Shown here in pieces: positions 32,161 through 44,060 of a DNA stretch of 64,000 bases. The stretch is from Ariolimax columbianus. Lineage: Eukaryota; Mollusca; Gastropoda; Stylommatophora; Arionidae. Position 1 is the stretch's first letter. Every line of letters starts with the position of its first letter. The DNA is taken from contig JAVGWX010000019.1 of assembly GCA_036924085.1 (NCBI GenBank), forward strand, positions 4,239,641-4,303,640, written 5' to 3'. The notes under the pieces are model-generated. The model was given only the letters and a program-made list of their open reading frames with translations. It was not told where the DNA came from and made no database searches. The position numbers and the translations under genes are program-made.

Positions 32161-32640
32161 CTGCATCTTGAGCTACTTCCAGTCGTCTTGATTGTATGTC
32201 TTGCCACTGGTTCCCGGTAACTCAGGACGAGAGAGTGAGATTGATGTCCAGCGCAGCTTCTTTCTCACTAAAATCCAAATTCAGCGCAAATTACATCTTC
32301 AGGACGAGGACAGTCTGGGGATATCGACATCTTCGCTTGCGATGAGCAACTTACTTAATTTCAGCTTGCTATTTTGGTCCTTTTTCCTTAAACCTGACAA
32401 TCCCATTATTTTTTTCCTTGTCTTTCTCACGATTGTGACTATTTTTACTGTCATGTCGTCAAAACAACTGACATTTAGTGTCGTCTAAACCACTGACATT
32501 TAGTGTCGCCGTTCTGACATAAATCTTTTCTTGACGCCAGCACTGCACCGCCATATTATTGAAACACCCTAACATAAATATGTCCACAAAAGAATGATGA
32601 ACAATATTATATTCATGCCAACTCTCTGTTACCAGCACCA
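32161..32640. other. Unassigned spacer
   Basis: An open frame of 98 codons exists at 32192-32488 but has no recognisable motif and low-complexity hydrophobic composition. Not called a gene. Confidence 0.35.
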
Positions 32641-33060
32641 AACATGGACTTTAACCAAATCTCTAGAGAGAAAGAACACGATATGTGAGAGGAGATACCT
32701 CCAGAAAGCAATCAACTGAACTAGGAGAGACAGAAGGCGAAATGAAGATAGGAGAAGAGGAGTTGAAGCAGACCATGCTCTGAATATATTGATGATGAGA
32801 GAATCTAGTGATTATGTCACAAAATGAGAATGAAACCTAACCAACTACCCTTGTGCGCCTATACCGGACAGCGTTCAGGTTATCGCAACCGTGGCCGACT
32901 AAGAACTAGATGGATAGGAAATGTTGCTGATATTTTAAATCGTCATTGGATGACGACTACTTCAGCGGCGCGTCTGTCCTTGGACAGAAAACCAGGGCTC
33001 CCCACAACGCCTCACAGCATAAGTGGATAAGACAAGACTTTAGTCTCAAGTCAACACAAC
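32640..33060 (+). mobile_element. LINE 3' coding relic
   Basis: Broken frames read TWTLTKSLERKNTI-like, RRRNEDRRRGVEADHALN and SGYRNRGRLRTRWIGNVADI, resembling the post-RT region of LINEs (HALN...GRPRTRW). Many stops. Confidence 0.45.
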
Positions 33061-33505
33061 GAAACCGGAAGTAATGTTTCTACCTGCGCCCGGGTAGCCC
33101 CACCGCGAACCAAACATCACTGTTTATCTTCATCACCTACAAGCAGTTGATAACTTTACTGACCGTGGTAGCACCTCACCAGAGAAGGCGTATCAACTAT
33201 GAGATTCTCGACAGGATTGTCAAGGCAATCGCTGCTTTTGGAAGACTGCTAACAGATAGTTGGGACCGACAAGGAAACCGTGCTGCCACAAAGATTATGA
33301 TCTATTGTTCTTTGATACTAACCACCCTTCTATAAACCAGTAAAACATGGACAGTCTATAGTAGACATGTTTAGAAACTGAATAATGTTCGCGTGAGCTG
33401 GCTCCGCGGGCTGCTGAGCATCGACTGGCAGGATTGAATGTACAACTTTGAAGTCTGCAGTATGGCGCTGTTGCCGGGCATACATGTGATGTTGCTGAGA
33501 ACATT
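33060..33505 (+). mobile_element. LINE thumb-region relic
   Basis: Frames read ILDRIVKAIAAFGRLLTDSW, KTWTVYSRHV, LNNVRVSWLRGLLSIDWQD, which match the order in the intact LINE (RIAKASTAFGRM, ESWTVYSGHARRLNHF, CLRRIFHIRWQD). Several stops. Confidence 0.65.
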
Positions 33506-34185
33506 TATGAGATAAGCTTATCACGTTAATCACACGATCAATGAGCCTCTCTCTCTCTGCAGCTGTTGTTTAGTGAGCTCATGACACGAATGTGCTCGAA
33601 TGATATTTCAATTTAATTTCAATTATGGCTTTTTGCGTCGTGACAGACAGTCGGTTAGCTGGTCTGTTGTAGAGATGGAGGTGGTTGCATCTGTGTTTTT
33701 TTTACCTAGCTTGCCGTTTAACAACCGATATGGAGAAGTGCTTTGCCTATTTTGCACTTTTCCCCTCTCGTCCCAGCTGATGACAGCCAAGAGAAGGACA
33801 GAGTCCATACGCTTGGAAACAACAGGGTTGAAGGGCGAAGTTGACTAACGCGTCGTCTCCTGCCTGAAGGTCCCTCCCTCCTGATTTTCTGTCGGGGTTT
33901 TCTCCCCTATCCTTGCACATTCCCGTGCTAACCCACGAGCCAGTGGGGATTTTCTGTCAGATTTTCTCCCGAAGCCTTATGAACTCACGTGCTATCTCAC
34001 AATGCAATGGTTGAAGCCCAGCCACCAGTCCATCCGTCGGGGTAACACTTGAATACACACACTAACGTTCTTGTTATCTCAGCCTTTAACTGGTTAGCGC
34101 AATCATGAGCACGTATAGCGACACATGTTTATAAATAACGATTCGGTCAATAAACGGCAGAATGTACCAAGGCCTTGCTTGAAAG
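33506..34185. other. Unassigned spacer
   Basis: CT-rich stretch near 33548; a pair of similar GGGGATTTTCTGTCAGATTTTC-type segments near 33880-33975 (only loosely repeated). No gene recognised. Confidence 0.35.
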
Positions 34186-34252
34186 TGACGTCACAGGTCA
34201 AAGGTCAACACGCTTGTCCAATTGTTCAGTCTCAGATAGCCCGATGACGTCA
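34186..34252. promoter_or_regulatory. Cluster of two perfect CREs and a perfect DR1 nuclear-receptor site
   Basis: TGACGTCA (CREB/ATF full site) lies at 34186-34193 and again at 34245-34252. Between them AGGTCA-A-AGGTCA (34195-34207) is a perfect direct repeat with spacer 1, the site of RXR/HNF4/COUP-type receptors (family knowledge). The cluster lies in spacer between LINE relics. Regulatory function is inferred; the target is unknown. Confidence 0.4.
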
Positions 34253-34449
34253 TACTTTATCTGTTGTTCATATTGACAAAGAAATGGTTCTGCTTATGTA
34301 TTCCAAAATCACTTTGAAGATTGCAGAGAATGATCTGGAAATTAGGAATGGAAACCATGTTCGAAGGTGTCGAGATGGAAATGTACAATGATATAAGCCA
34401 CAGTTGTCTTGTTAGATATTTAGAGTGTAGTGTTGTTATTTGGGTCGTG

Positions 34450-35245
34450 TAGTGTGGATACTACTTAACTTAACATCTTAATACTGGTTGAGACGACTCT
34501 GTAGAGTCTGTATGCAACCAGTTTCATTTGCCTTGCTTTAAAAGCTATGCGAATCCAATTTATTCTTAAATGCATTAATTGTTCCTGCCTCCACTACTTC
34601 ATGTGGCAATGCATTCCAAGCATTCACCACTCTCTGACTAAAAAAATATTTCCTAATATCTAACCTGGACCTCTCTTTAATCAGCTTGTAGCTATGCCCT
34701 CGTGTTATTGTGGGTGGCTGTATTTTAAAAAACTTGTTATAGTCTAATTTATCCATTCCTCTGATCATCTTATAAACCTGTATTAAGTCACCACGAATTC
34801 TTCTCTTTTCTAGACACCGTAGGCTGGTTTTTCTGAGTCGTTTCTCATAACTGTAATTCTGGAATCCCACTATCAGCTGTGTCGCTCTTTTTTGGATCCT
34901 TTCCAGCATGTTTATATCCCGTCTATGATAAGGACTCCATACCTGTATACAGTACTCCAATCTAGGTCTAACTAATGCTTTATACAGTTTGACTATCACT
35001 TCCTTGCTCCTATGTTTAATATTTCTTTTTATCATACATTAGATTGTAATTGCCTTTTTCACTGCTACCTGGACTTGCTCATTCCCTTTACCTGTATGAT
35101 CTATTATAACCCATAGGTCTCTTTCCTTGTCCATCTTTCTAATATTGTTCTCGCCCATTATGTAATTATATTCCATATTGGATCTACCCATGTGGATGAC
35201 TGTACATTTATGTACTTTAAACTCCATTTGCCAGCAAGAGGACAC
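34450..35245 (-). mobile_element. CR1-like LINE 3' part with TTAAG tail
   Basis: Minus-strand frames read WQMEFKVHKCTVIHMGRSN, KERDLWVIID (35245-35039), then after a small frameshift the 34538-35035 frame. The noncoding 3' end and (TTAAG)n tail at 34460-34540 match 800-932 and 47590-47660. Confidence 0.82.
34538..35035 (-). pseudogene. C-terminal part of CR1-like LINE ORF2
   Basis: A 165-codon frame covering the RT thumb and tail: VKLYKALVRPRLEYCIQVWS, DINMLERIQKRATQLI, LRCLEKRRIRGDLIQVYKM and FFSQRVVNAWNALPHEVV, ending at the native stop. These are the standard C-terminal blocks of CR1/L2-type LINEs. A frameshift at about 35037 separates it from upstream coding sequence, so it is not functional, but few other lesions are present. 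Confidence 0.85.
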
Positions 35246-35439
35246 GTTGAATTTGGCTAGAAATAACGATAACGGCGATTTACTCCGTGCGACTCACCAG
35301 GCTTGGAAAACGTGCTACATAGACACACTTAAAACGACCTTGAACTTGACTTAACTTCATATCCTTGCGTATTTGACGGTTGAACTGTTACTGTAGGCAG
35401 AGGAAGCAGCCATCTTGCTTGACGCAGGAAGTCATATCG

Positions 35440-35470
<31 letters not shown>

Positions 35471-36425
35471 AGAAACGACAAAAGCCACTTTGGAAGTATT
35501 TCTGGACAGTTTCTTCATAGTAGCTGCATGCTCCGAACCGCTCAGCCTGGCTTACCGCCATCACGCATTTTGTGCCCATTGGGTCAGAGAGTCTTCACTG
35601 TAGCGCAAAAAAAGCCAGCTGAAGGAATGGACAGAATGCCCAATTGGGTGTCCTGCGCGTGCCAGTCTGTTGTGCTCGCGTGGGACAGTACAGTCGAGTG
35701 CAGTCACATTTCAGTCAACATGTCTGACGTTGACGTAATCTTTGCTTGCCAAGGACAACAATTATTTATATTGCGTTATTTAATACAGCATCTTGATCGT
35801 CCGGGCCTATTTAACCACAGACATTAAGAAACATAAACAACTACTGATAGGCTGCGCCTACTTGGCAATAGGCATACACAAGTCTGCCTGAATACTACGA
35901 TTCTAATTAAGAAGTCTCAGTAACACGATACATGTGATATTATTTTACGTCGTATATCGTGTGAAAGGACCATATCTTTACTGGTGGAAGACGTAAACGT
36001 GTAAACGTGTTTACTGTTTACACTTGATATTGTATCGTGTCCATTATTATTATCAGTTGTATCTTCTAGCAGGACTGCTCATGAAGAGGTTGTGTTTACA
36101 TGTTTTGCTGTAGTGCGCGTGACTGTGCAGGTCGATCCCCAGAACATATGCCCTGTTAAGGTTGCTTCTGTTTGTAGCTTCACCCTGTTGTTAGGTTGTC
36201 TTGTTGGCTCGTGTACTCTAGCTTTCTACTTCCTGGATTGAAATATTCGTGCGTGTCGCTAAAACAGGAGTTATCAGCACAATGGGAGGGAGCGGATTTC
36301 TCACCCTGGTGGGGGCGGGGGAGAGGGGTTTGTGCCACAAACTAAAACTGTTGTAATATTGATCTTTCCCCAAACAACAATTCTACAGATTCTACACAAT
36401 TCACATGATCAACAGAGCACTACTG
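35246..36425. other. Unassigned spacer with (AT)n
   Basis: (TA)n lies at 35442-35470. GCCATCTTGC (35411) and CAGGAAGTC (35425) resemble YY1 and ETS sites. A 99-codon open frame at 35528-35827 lacks any recognisable motif and is not called. Confidence 0.35.
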
Positions 36426-36429
36426 ACAA

Positions 36430-36960
36430 TTTCAGTATACTGCGAACTGTGAAAACTAAAGATAGATACAGAGAAAACCATATACACCATCTTCTCCCGC
36501 AGTGATAAAGAAGCAAAGAGATCCATTAACATCAAAATTAATTAGGAATTGCTAGTAAAAGAGGATACCCCAGTTTATCTGGGAGTAACACTGGACAGGC
36601 GGTTGCAATTTGGCAGCCACATCTGCAACATCAGAAGTAAAGCAACCAAGCGTTTGAACTTAATCAAAAGACTTACTAGTACAATTTGGGGAGCTGATAA
36701 ACAAACTCTTCGGCAACTATACCTTGGTTATGTACGAACCGTGATGTACTACAGCCTTCCAATACAGACCACTGTGAGTACAAATAACATCTCATCTATT
36801 GACCTGGTACAGAATCAAGCTCTCAGACTAATTTGTTGGGAGATGAGATCAACACCTACATCGGCGTGTGAGATATAGGCCAACATAGAACCTCTAGATA
36901 TCAGGAGAAAGGGGGCACTGACTGAAGCGGTAGAGAGATACAAGAAAATGACAATCCGTT
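36430..36960 (+). mobile_element. RT thumb relic of an RNase H-type (I/Jockey-like) LINE
   Basis: The frame at 36549-36878 reads TPVYLGVTLDRRLQFGSHI, LRQLYLGYVRTVMYYSLPIQ, LVQNQALRLICWEMRSTPTS; the frame breaks and continues ANIEPLDIRRKGALTEAVER. This is the block order before the RNase H domain, as in the family of the element at 11295. Inactive. Confidence 0.7.
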
Positions 36961-37434
36961 CGTTAACCACTGCGCTACTAATACAAAGACAATAATACAT
37001 GTTTTATATTATATGGGTATTATTTGGAACACACCTTTCGAGCAGCGCATGAGGAAAATGATTTGAGAGCCACTGTTCTAGAGAAGCGCTGATTAGCTAG
37101 CCTTGGTAGACAAAGATTACAGTCCAGGGAAAGGATAAAGATGATCCCTCCACTCTCCACCAAACACGATAGCTGGTGTCATTTTCGACTTCCCATTCTT
37201 AGAACATGTTCATTTCATGTTGAACGGATCATCATCATGCACCATACTGACTTGCGTACAGAGTCACGGATCTGCACAGCGTGTATCCTGTCCGCTGTTT
37301 CATAATTGTGTCCTTGACCTGTTTTCCGTGCATGAATTTCAAACTTTTTCTGAATGTTACCATGTCGTCCTCTGTCATTTCTCACAGGAAATATTTTCAT
37401 ATCTTCTAAAAATAAGTCGAAGTATGTGAATTTT
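36961..37434. other. Unassigned spacer
   Basis: Nothing recognised apart from a weak reverse tRNA-like stretch near 36960-36985. Confidence 0.35.
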
Positions 37435-38580
37435 TATGATGTGTACAATAAATTGTCTTTGTTATGATGTGGACAATACGTTGTCTTTGTTATGATGTGT
37501 ACAATAAATTGTCGTTATTATGATGTGTACAATAAGTTGTCTTTGTTCTGATGTGTACAATAAGTTGTCTTTGTTATGATGTGTACAATAAGTTGTCTTT
37601 GTTCTGATGTGTACAATAAGTTGTCTTTGTTCTGATGTGGACAATACGTTGTCTTTATTATGATGTGTACAATAAGTTGTCTTTGTTCTGATGTGTGTAC
37701 AATAAGTTGTCTTTGTTCTGATGTGTGTACAATAAGTTGTCTTTGTTCTGATGTGTGTACAATAAATTGTTTTTGTTCTGATGTGTGTACAATAAGTTGT
37801 CTTTGTTCTGATGTGTGTACAATAAGTTGTCTTTGTTCTGATGTGTGTACAATAAATTGTCTTTGTTATGATGTGGACAATACGTTGTCTTTGTTATGAT
37901 GTGTACAATAAATTGTCTTTATTATGATGTGTACAATAAGTTGTCTTTGTTCTGATGTGTACAATAAGTTGTCTTTGTTCTGATGTGTACAATAAGTTGT
38001 CTTTGTTATGATGTGTGTACAATAAGTTGTCTTTGTTCTAATGTGTGTACAATAAGTTGTCTTTGTTCTGATGTGTGCACAATAAGTTGTCTTTGTTCTG
38101 GTGTGTACAATCAGTTGTCTTTGTTCTGGTGTGTACAATAAGTTGTCTTTTTTTTCTGGTGTGGACAATACGTTGTCTTTCTTCTGATGTGTATAATAAG
38201 TTGTCTTTGTTATGATGTATGTACAATACGTAGTCCTTTTCTGGTATGTGAACAATAAGTTGTCTTTGTTCTTGTGTTTGTAGAATAAGTCTTATTTGTT
38301 CTGGTGTGTGTACAATAAGTTGTCTTTGTTTTGGTGTGAACAATACGTTGTCTTTGTTCTGGTGTGTGTACAATGAGGTCCCTTTGTTCTGATGTGTATA
38401 ATAAGTTGTTTTTGTTCTGATGTGTGTACAATAAGTTGTCTTTGTTCTGGTGTGTGTACAATAAGTTGTCTTTGTTCTGTTATGTACAATAAATTGTCTT
38501 TGTTCTGGTGTATGTACAATAAGTTGTTTTTTTCTGTTGTGTACAAAAAGTTGTCTATGTTCTGGTTGGTGTACAATAAG
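37435..38580 (+). repeat. 28-30-bp minisatellite, about 40 copies
   Basis: The unit is TGTACAATAAGTTGTCTTTG plus TTCTGATG, with +2 (TGTGTG) variants. The reverse strand has spurious frames of HQNKDNLLYT type. The repeat decays to the right. Confidence 0.93.
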
Positions 38581-38589
38581 TTTCCGCTG

Positions 38590-39057
38590 ATTAAAAAAAA
38601 AAAAAAGCCTTCTCTTATGTTCATGGATTCTTTAAACGTTTTGGTTAAAACAGCGTGTTTGCTGCTTCCATGGAAGTGCTGTCGTTGTCCCTGATTCACT
38701 GTCGTGTGACTGGCATGTTCAACATAACATATAAGAACTCTCTTTTGACTTCCATTACCAAAGATTTATTTAATGTTTATCTCTGCCTTCTCAAATACAT
38801 ATAAGTCAAGTTCATTTACTGATAACCTCTTGTGTGTTCATGATAGTCTAACAATGCAGACATATATCAGGTTGACATGCAAACCATAATAGCTAGACGA
38901 CGATGGAGTTAGATTAGCAATGTTATCACCCAAAAACCTCAACACCACAAGTAAACCACTACTCTGTTGATCACATACAGAGAGAGGAAAGAAGATCGGT
39001 TTACCAAAAATCATGTCGAAGATTCATTTCAGCTACACGGAAGCTATAAACAGAGTG
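38590..39057. other. Unassigned spacer
   Basis: A poly-A run lies at 38592-38606. Nothing else recognised. Confidence 0.4.
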
Positions 39058-39370
39058 GGAACTGTGACTGGAGACTAATTGAAGTAAAAGTTGTTTGTGA
39101 CTGGAGACTAATTGATGTAAAAGTTGTTTGTGACTGGAGACTAATGGAATTGGAAGATGTTTGTGACTGGAGACTAATTGAAGTAAAAGTTGTTTGTGAC
39201 TGGAGACTAATTGATGTAAAAGTTGTTTGTGACTGGAGACTAATTGAAGTAAAAGTTGTTTGTGACTGGAGACTAATTGAAGTAAAAGTTGTTTGTGACT
39301 AGAGACTAATTGAAGTAAAAGTTGTTTGTGACTGGAGACTAATTGAAGTAAAAGTTGTTTGTGACTGGTA
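39058..39370 (+). repeat. 33-bp minisatellite, about 9 copies
   Basis: The unit is GTGACTGGAGACTAATTGAA plus GTAAAAGTTGTTT. The period divisible by 3 gives open frames on both strands. Confidence 0.92.
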
Positions 39371-40234
39371 ATGGAGTTCAAAGATGTTTAAGACAGCTGT
39401 GAATGACACTATTAATGAGAATGATCTCTGACAGCTATATTAGTCAACAGATAAAGACTAAAACAATATAAGACATGTGATCAAACAGTATCCGGATTGG
39501 CATCGTGATTTCGGAATAGCAACATACAACCAGAAGTTGCTAGGCACATATTGACCTAGAACTTAATGTGTATATAGTTTGACCCATGTCTGCCCTGCTC
39601 AATCAAGTAGTTTGTTTGCAGTAGTGTTTTGTCCTTATCTGGTCGAACGGCGTTCTTCGTATAAAAAATCGTGTGCGTGTTTTGTGTGTATGTACATAGA
39701 TATATATAAACTAGATGCCATGTTGATTAAATACAGATAGGCCAGTATGGGGTACATGAAAAGTGACGTTCTAGTGGTCCTACAACTGTAAACGTTCACT
39801 AGGTGGCCCACTAATATAATGGAGCGATGAGCGGAGCTAAGATCTTGGTCCAACATACTACACTTGGGCATAGACCAGAACACATTCCAACGTGTTTTGG
39901 TTACCAAATATCTAGAAATATAAACCTGCGAGGTTAAATATCAGGATTACCCTTCATGGCAATATATTACTAGTTGAAGAAGAAAAAACGTATTATTACG
40001 TATTGACGTATTACGTCAATTATTGATGTTCTGCGATCAATATTGTATTTTACTGGTTAAGTAAATGTTGATAATAAATTCTCAATTCCCTTCCTCGTAC
40101 AAATCTTTTGTTGAAGCATACTAAAGGTCACCTGGCTTATCTTACCTGGCCAGAAATCTCACACAGTCAAATCAAAGCCTAGTAATAATCAATGGAAACC
40201 TTTCAACATTCCGTGGAGAACAGGATCTAAACAA
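39371..40234. other. Unassigned spacer
   Basis: AT-rich noncoding sequence with a short ATTACGTATTGACGTATTACGTC run at about 39990-40018 (TACGTA/GACGT words). No gene recognised. Confidence 0.4.
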
Positions 40235-40239
40235 CTTAA

Positions 40240-40635
40240 CGCTTAACTTAACGTTTTTATTCTTGTTTAGAGACTGTAAAGCCTGTATACAACCAGTCAC
40301 ATTTGCATTACCCTGATCTAAAAGCTATGCGAATCCAATCTATTGTTCAATGCATTAACTGTCTCTGCCTCCACTACATCCTGGGGCAATGCATTCCAAG
40401 CATTCACCACTCTCTGACTAATAGAATATTTCCTAATATCTAATTTGAAAAAAAATGTGTTATAGTCTAATCTAAATTTTCCTATGATCATCTTATAAAC
40501 CTGTTTATATCACCTTGAATTCTTCTCTGTTCTAGACACTATAGGCAGGTTTCTGAGTCTTTCAACGTAACTGTAATTATGGAATCCCACAATCAGTTTT
40601 GTCGCTCTTCTTTGTATCCTTTCCATCATATGTAC
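40240..40635 (-). mobile_element. CR1-like LINE 3' relic
   Basis: The sequence parallels 34460-34920 in the same orientation (TTAAG tail, GCTATGCGAATCCAATCTAT, CATTCCAAGCATTCACCAC) with internal deletions and substitutions. Confidence 0.75.
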
Positions 40636-40804
40636 AAATAAATGCTTCTCCTCCTGACACAAATAATCTGCTCTAGCCGTCACCACTGTTTCCTTTTTCC
40701 TTGTCGCAAGCTATAATCTTCCCGTTTGTTTTTATTTTCCTCTATTTCCACTCGCCCTCGGCATAAAAGTTAGACTAATACTGTCATCCTAATCAACGAC
40801 AACA

Positions 40805-43172
40805 TCTACTCCACACCTCCCTACACCACATTCTCCCTACACCACATTCTCCCTACACCACATTCTCCCTACACCACATTCTCCCTACACCACATTCTCC
40901 CTACACCACATTCTCCTTACACCACATTCTCCCTACACTCCACGCTTCCCTACTCCCCATCTCTCTACTCCACGCCACCCTACTCCACGCCACCCTACTC
41001 CACGACTTCCTACTCCACGCCTCCCTACTCCACACCTCCCTACTCCACACCTCCCTACTCCACGCCTCCTTACTCCATATCTGCCTACTCCACGCCTCCC
41101 TACTCCACACCTCCCTACTCCACACCTCCCTACTCCACACCTCCCTACTCCACACCTCCCTACTCCACACCTTCTTACTCCACATATGCCTACTCCACAC
41201 CTCCCTACTCCACACCTCCCTACTCCACACCTCCCTACTCCACATCTCCCTACTCCACACCTCCCTACTCCACACCTCCCTACTCCACACCTCCCTACTC
41301 CACACCTTCTTACTCCACATATGCCTACTCCACACCTCCCTACTCCACACCTCCCTACTCCACACCTCCCTAATCCACACCTTCTTACTCCACACCTCCC
41401 TACTCCACGCCTCCCTACTCCACACCTCCCTACTCCACACCTCCCTACTCCACACCTTCTCACTCCACATATGCCTACTCCACGCCTCCCTACTCCACAC
41501 CTCCCTACTCCACACCTCCCTACTCCACACCCCCCTACTCCACACCTCCCTACTCCCCACCACCCTACTCCACACCTCCCTACTCCACACCTTCTTACTC
41601 CACATATGCCTACTCCACGCCTCCCTACTCCACACCTCCCTACTCCACACCTCCCTACTCCACACCTCCCTACTCCACACCTCCCTACTCCACACCTCCC
41701 TACTCCACGCCTCCCTACTCCACTCCTCCCTACTCCACACCTCCCTACTCCACACCTCCCTACTCCACACCTCCCTACTCCACACCTCCCTACTCCACAC
41801 CTCCCTACTTCACACCTCCCTACTCCACGCCTCCCTACTCCACGCCTCCCTACTCCACACCTTTCTACTCCACACCTCCCTACTCCACAGCTCCCTACTC
41901 CACACCTCCCTACTCCACACCTCCCTACTCCACGCCTCCCTACTCCACACCTCCCTACTCCACACCTCCCTACTCCACACCTCCCTACTCCACACCTCCC
42001 TACTCCACACTTCCCTACTCCACACCTCCCTACTCCACACCTTCTTACTCCACATATTCCTACTCCACACCTCCCTACTCCACACTTCCCTACTCCACAC
42101 CTTCTTACTCCACACCTCCCTACTCCACGCCTCCCTACTCCACACCTCCCTACTCCACACCTCCCTACTCCACGCCTCCCTACTCCATACCTTCTTACTC
42201 CACATATGCCTACTCCACACCTCCCTACTCCACACCTCCCTACTCCACACCTCCCTACTCCACACCTCCCTACTCCACACTTCCCTACTCCACACCTCCC
42301 TACTCCACACCTTCTTACTCCACATATGCCTACTCCACACCTCCCTACTCCACACTTCCCTACTCCACACCTTCTTACTCCACACCTCCCTACTCCACGC
42401 CTCCCTACTCCACACCTCCCTACTCCACACCTCCCTACTCCACGCCTCCCTACTCCATACCTTCTTACTCCACATATGCCTACTCCACACCTCCCTACTC
42501 CACACCTCCCTACTCCACACCTTCCTACTCCACGCCTCCCTACTCCATACCTCCCTACTCCACACCTCCCTACGCCACACCTCCCTACTCCACACCTTCT
42601 CACTCCCCATATGCCTATTCCACGCCTCCCTACTCCACACCTCCCTATTCCACACCTCCCTACTCCACACCCCCCTACTCCACACCTCCCTACTCCCCAC
42701 CACCCTACTCCACACCTCCCTACTCCACACCTTCTTACTCCACATATGCCTACTCCACGCCTCCCTACTCCACACCTCCCTACTCCACACCTCCCTACTC
42801 CACACCTCCCTACTCCACACCTCCCTACTCCACACCTCCCTACTCCACACCTCCCTACTCCACGCCTCCCTACTCCACGCCTCCCTACTCCACGCCTCCC
42901 TACTCCACACCTCCCTACTCCACACCTCCCTACTCCACACCTCCCTACTCCACACCTCCCTACTCCACACCTCCCTACTCCACGCCTCCCTACTCCACAC
43001 CTCCCTACTCCACACCTTCTTACTCCACACCTCCCTACTCCACACCTCCCTACTCCACACCTCCCTACTCCACACCTCCCTACTCCACACCTCCCTACTC
43101 CACACCTCCCTACTCCACACCTCCCTACTCCACACCTCCCTACTCCACACCTCCCTACTCCACACCTCCCTA
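40805..43172 (+). repeat. 15-bp satellite, about 150 copies, with higher-order structure
   Basis: The consensus unit is TACTCCACACCTCCC; at the left end 40814-40935 the related TACACCACATTCTCCC form occurs. Five-codon periodicity leaves very long frames open on both strands (PTPHL on plus; WSREV and CGVGR on minus), none of which looks like a real gene. Marker variants (CACATATGCC, TTCTTACTCC) recur in the same order: 42030-42200 against 42300-42470, and 41440-41620 against 42590-42770. Confidence 0.95.
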
Positions 43173-43800
43173 CTTACTTCTTACTCTACTTTAGCTCATA
43201 TCTTGTTTAATGCACACTGAGTAACTTTACTCTTTTGCGTGCCCAGAAATGGGCGTTAATTGGGGGAAAGGGTAGCAGTAGCTTTCCTCAAATCCAGAGT
43301 CTGCTGATGAAGCTGGACTAGGTCCTCCATGCTGTTGAGCTATGATTGTCGTCATCTTTGTGTCGCTCACTGCTACGTATATCACGTCGATCCCCCACTT
43401 TGTTAGCCAGACTGTGGTAAAATAGTCTGTTCCTTGGAGAGCTTCGTGGAAGTGAGATGGGGGTCTTGGTCGGCATGTTTCACCTGGACTATACTTCTTA
43501 CATTAACTACACATTTCACTTAGATTTGACCTATAGAAATATTTTTCTACACTGAATTCTTATTTACATTGGTGGTAACGTTGTTCCGTTCGGCAGTTTG
43601 CGATGAAGTTGTTCTCTGGGATCTGTTCACTTCATATTGTCGATTGAACTACGCTGAGTAGCGAAAGCTTTTTATATTACATTTGTGGATGTGCTCCTTG
43701 AGGAGTTTTTTGGTACGCCTCACTTTCGATCAGAACTTCGGGTGTATGCCTTTGGCTTCGCCACACCTTTTTCTGACAGACAACTTTGACACGGCTTTCT
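43173..43800. other. Unassigned spacer
   Basis: No gene or known repeat recognised. Confidence 0.4.
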
Positions 43801-43824
43801 GGATTGTGTTTTTGGGTTTAGAAT

Positions 43825-44060
43825 ACTCTTTTGCGACAGACAACTGGGGTTCTAACCATTGGTTCACATGACTCTTTGCGACAGACAACTGGGGTTGTAA
43901 CCATTAGTCCACCTGACTCTTTTCGACAGGCAACTGGGGTTGTAATCAGTGGTTCACCAGACTCTTTTCGACAGACCAGTGGGAATGTATCCATGGGTTC
44001 AGCATGCCTTTTTCGATAGCGACATGGGATTGTATCCATGGGTTTACCAGACATGTATCG
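43825..44060 (+). repeat. About 50-54-bp tandem repeat, about 5 copies
   Basis: Units contain GCGACAGACAACTGGGGTTG and a GGTTCACATGACTCTTT-like end, diverged. Confidence 0.8.

Noticed and set aside
35528..35827. 99-codon plus-strand frame as a gene
   Set aside because: No recognisable domain or splice signals and no repeat-independent support.
41186..43210. 674-codon plus-strand frame of PTPHL repeats and long minus frames (WSREV, CGVGR)
   Set aside because: They are a consequence of a 15-bp unit without stops in several frames. There is no splice context, unique sequence or start signal.
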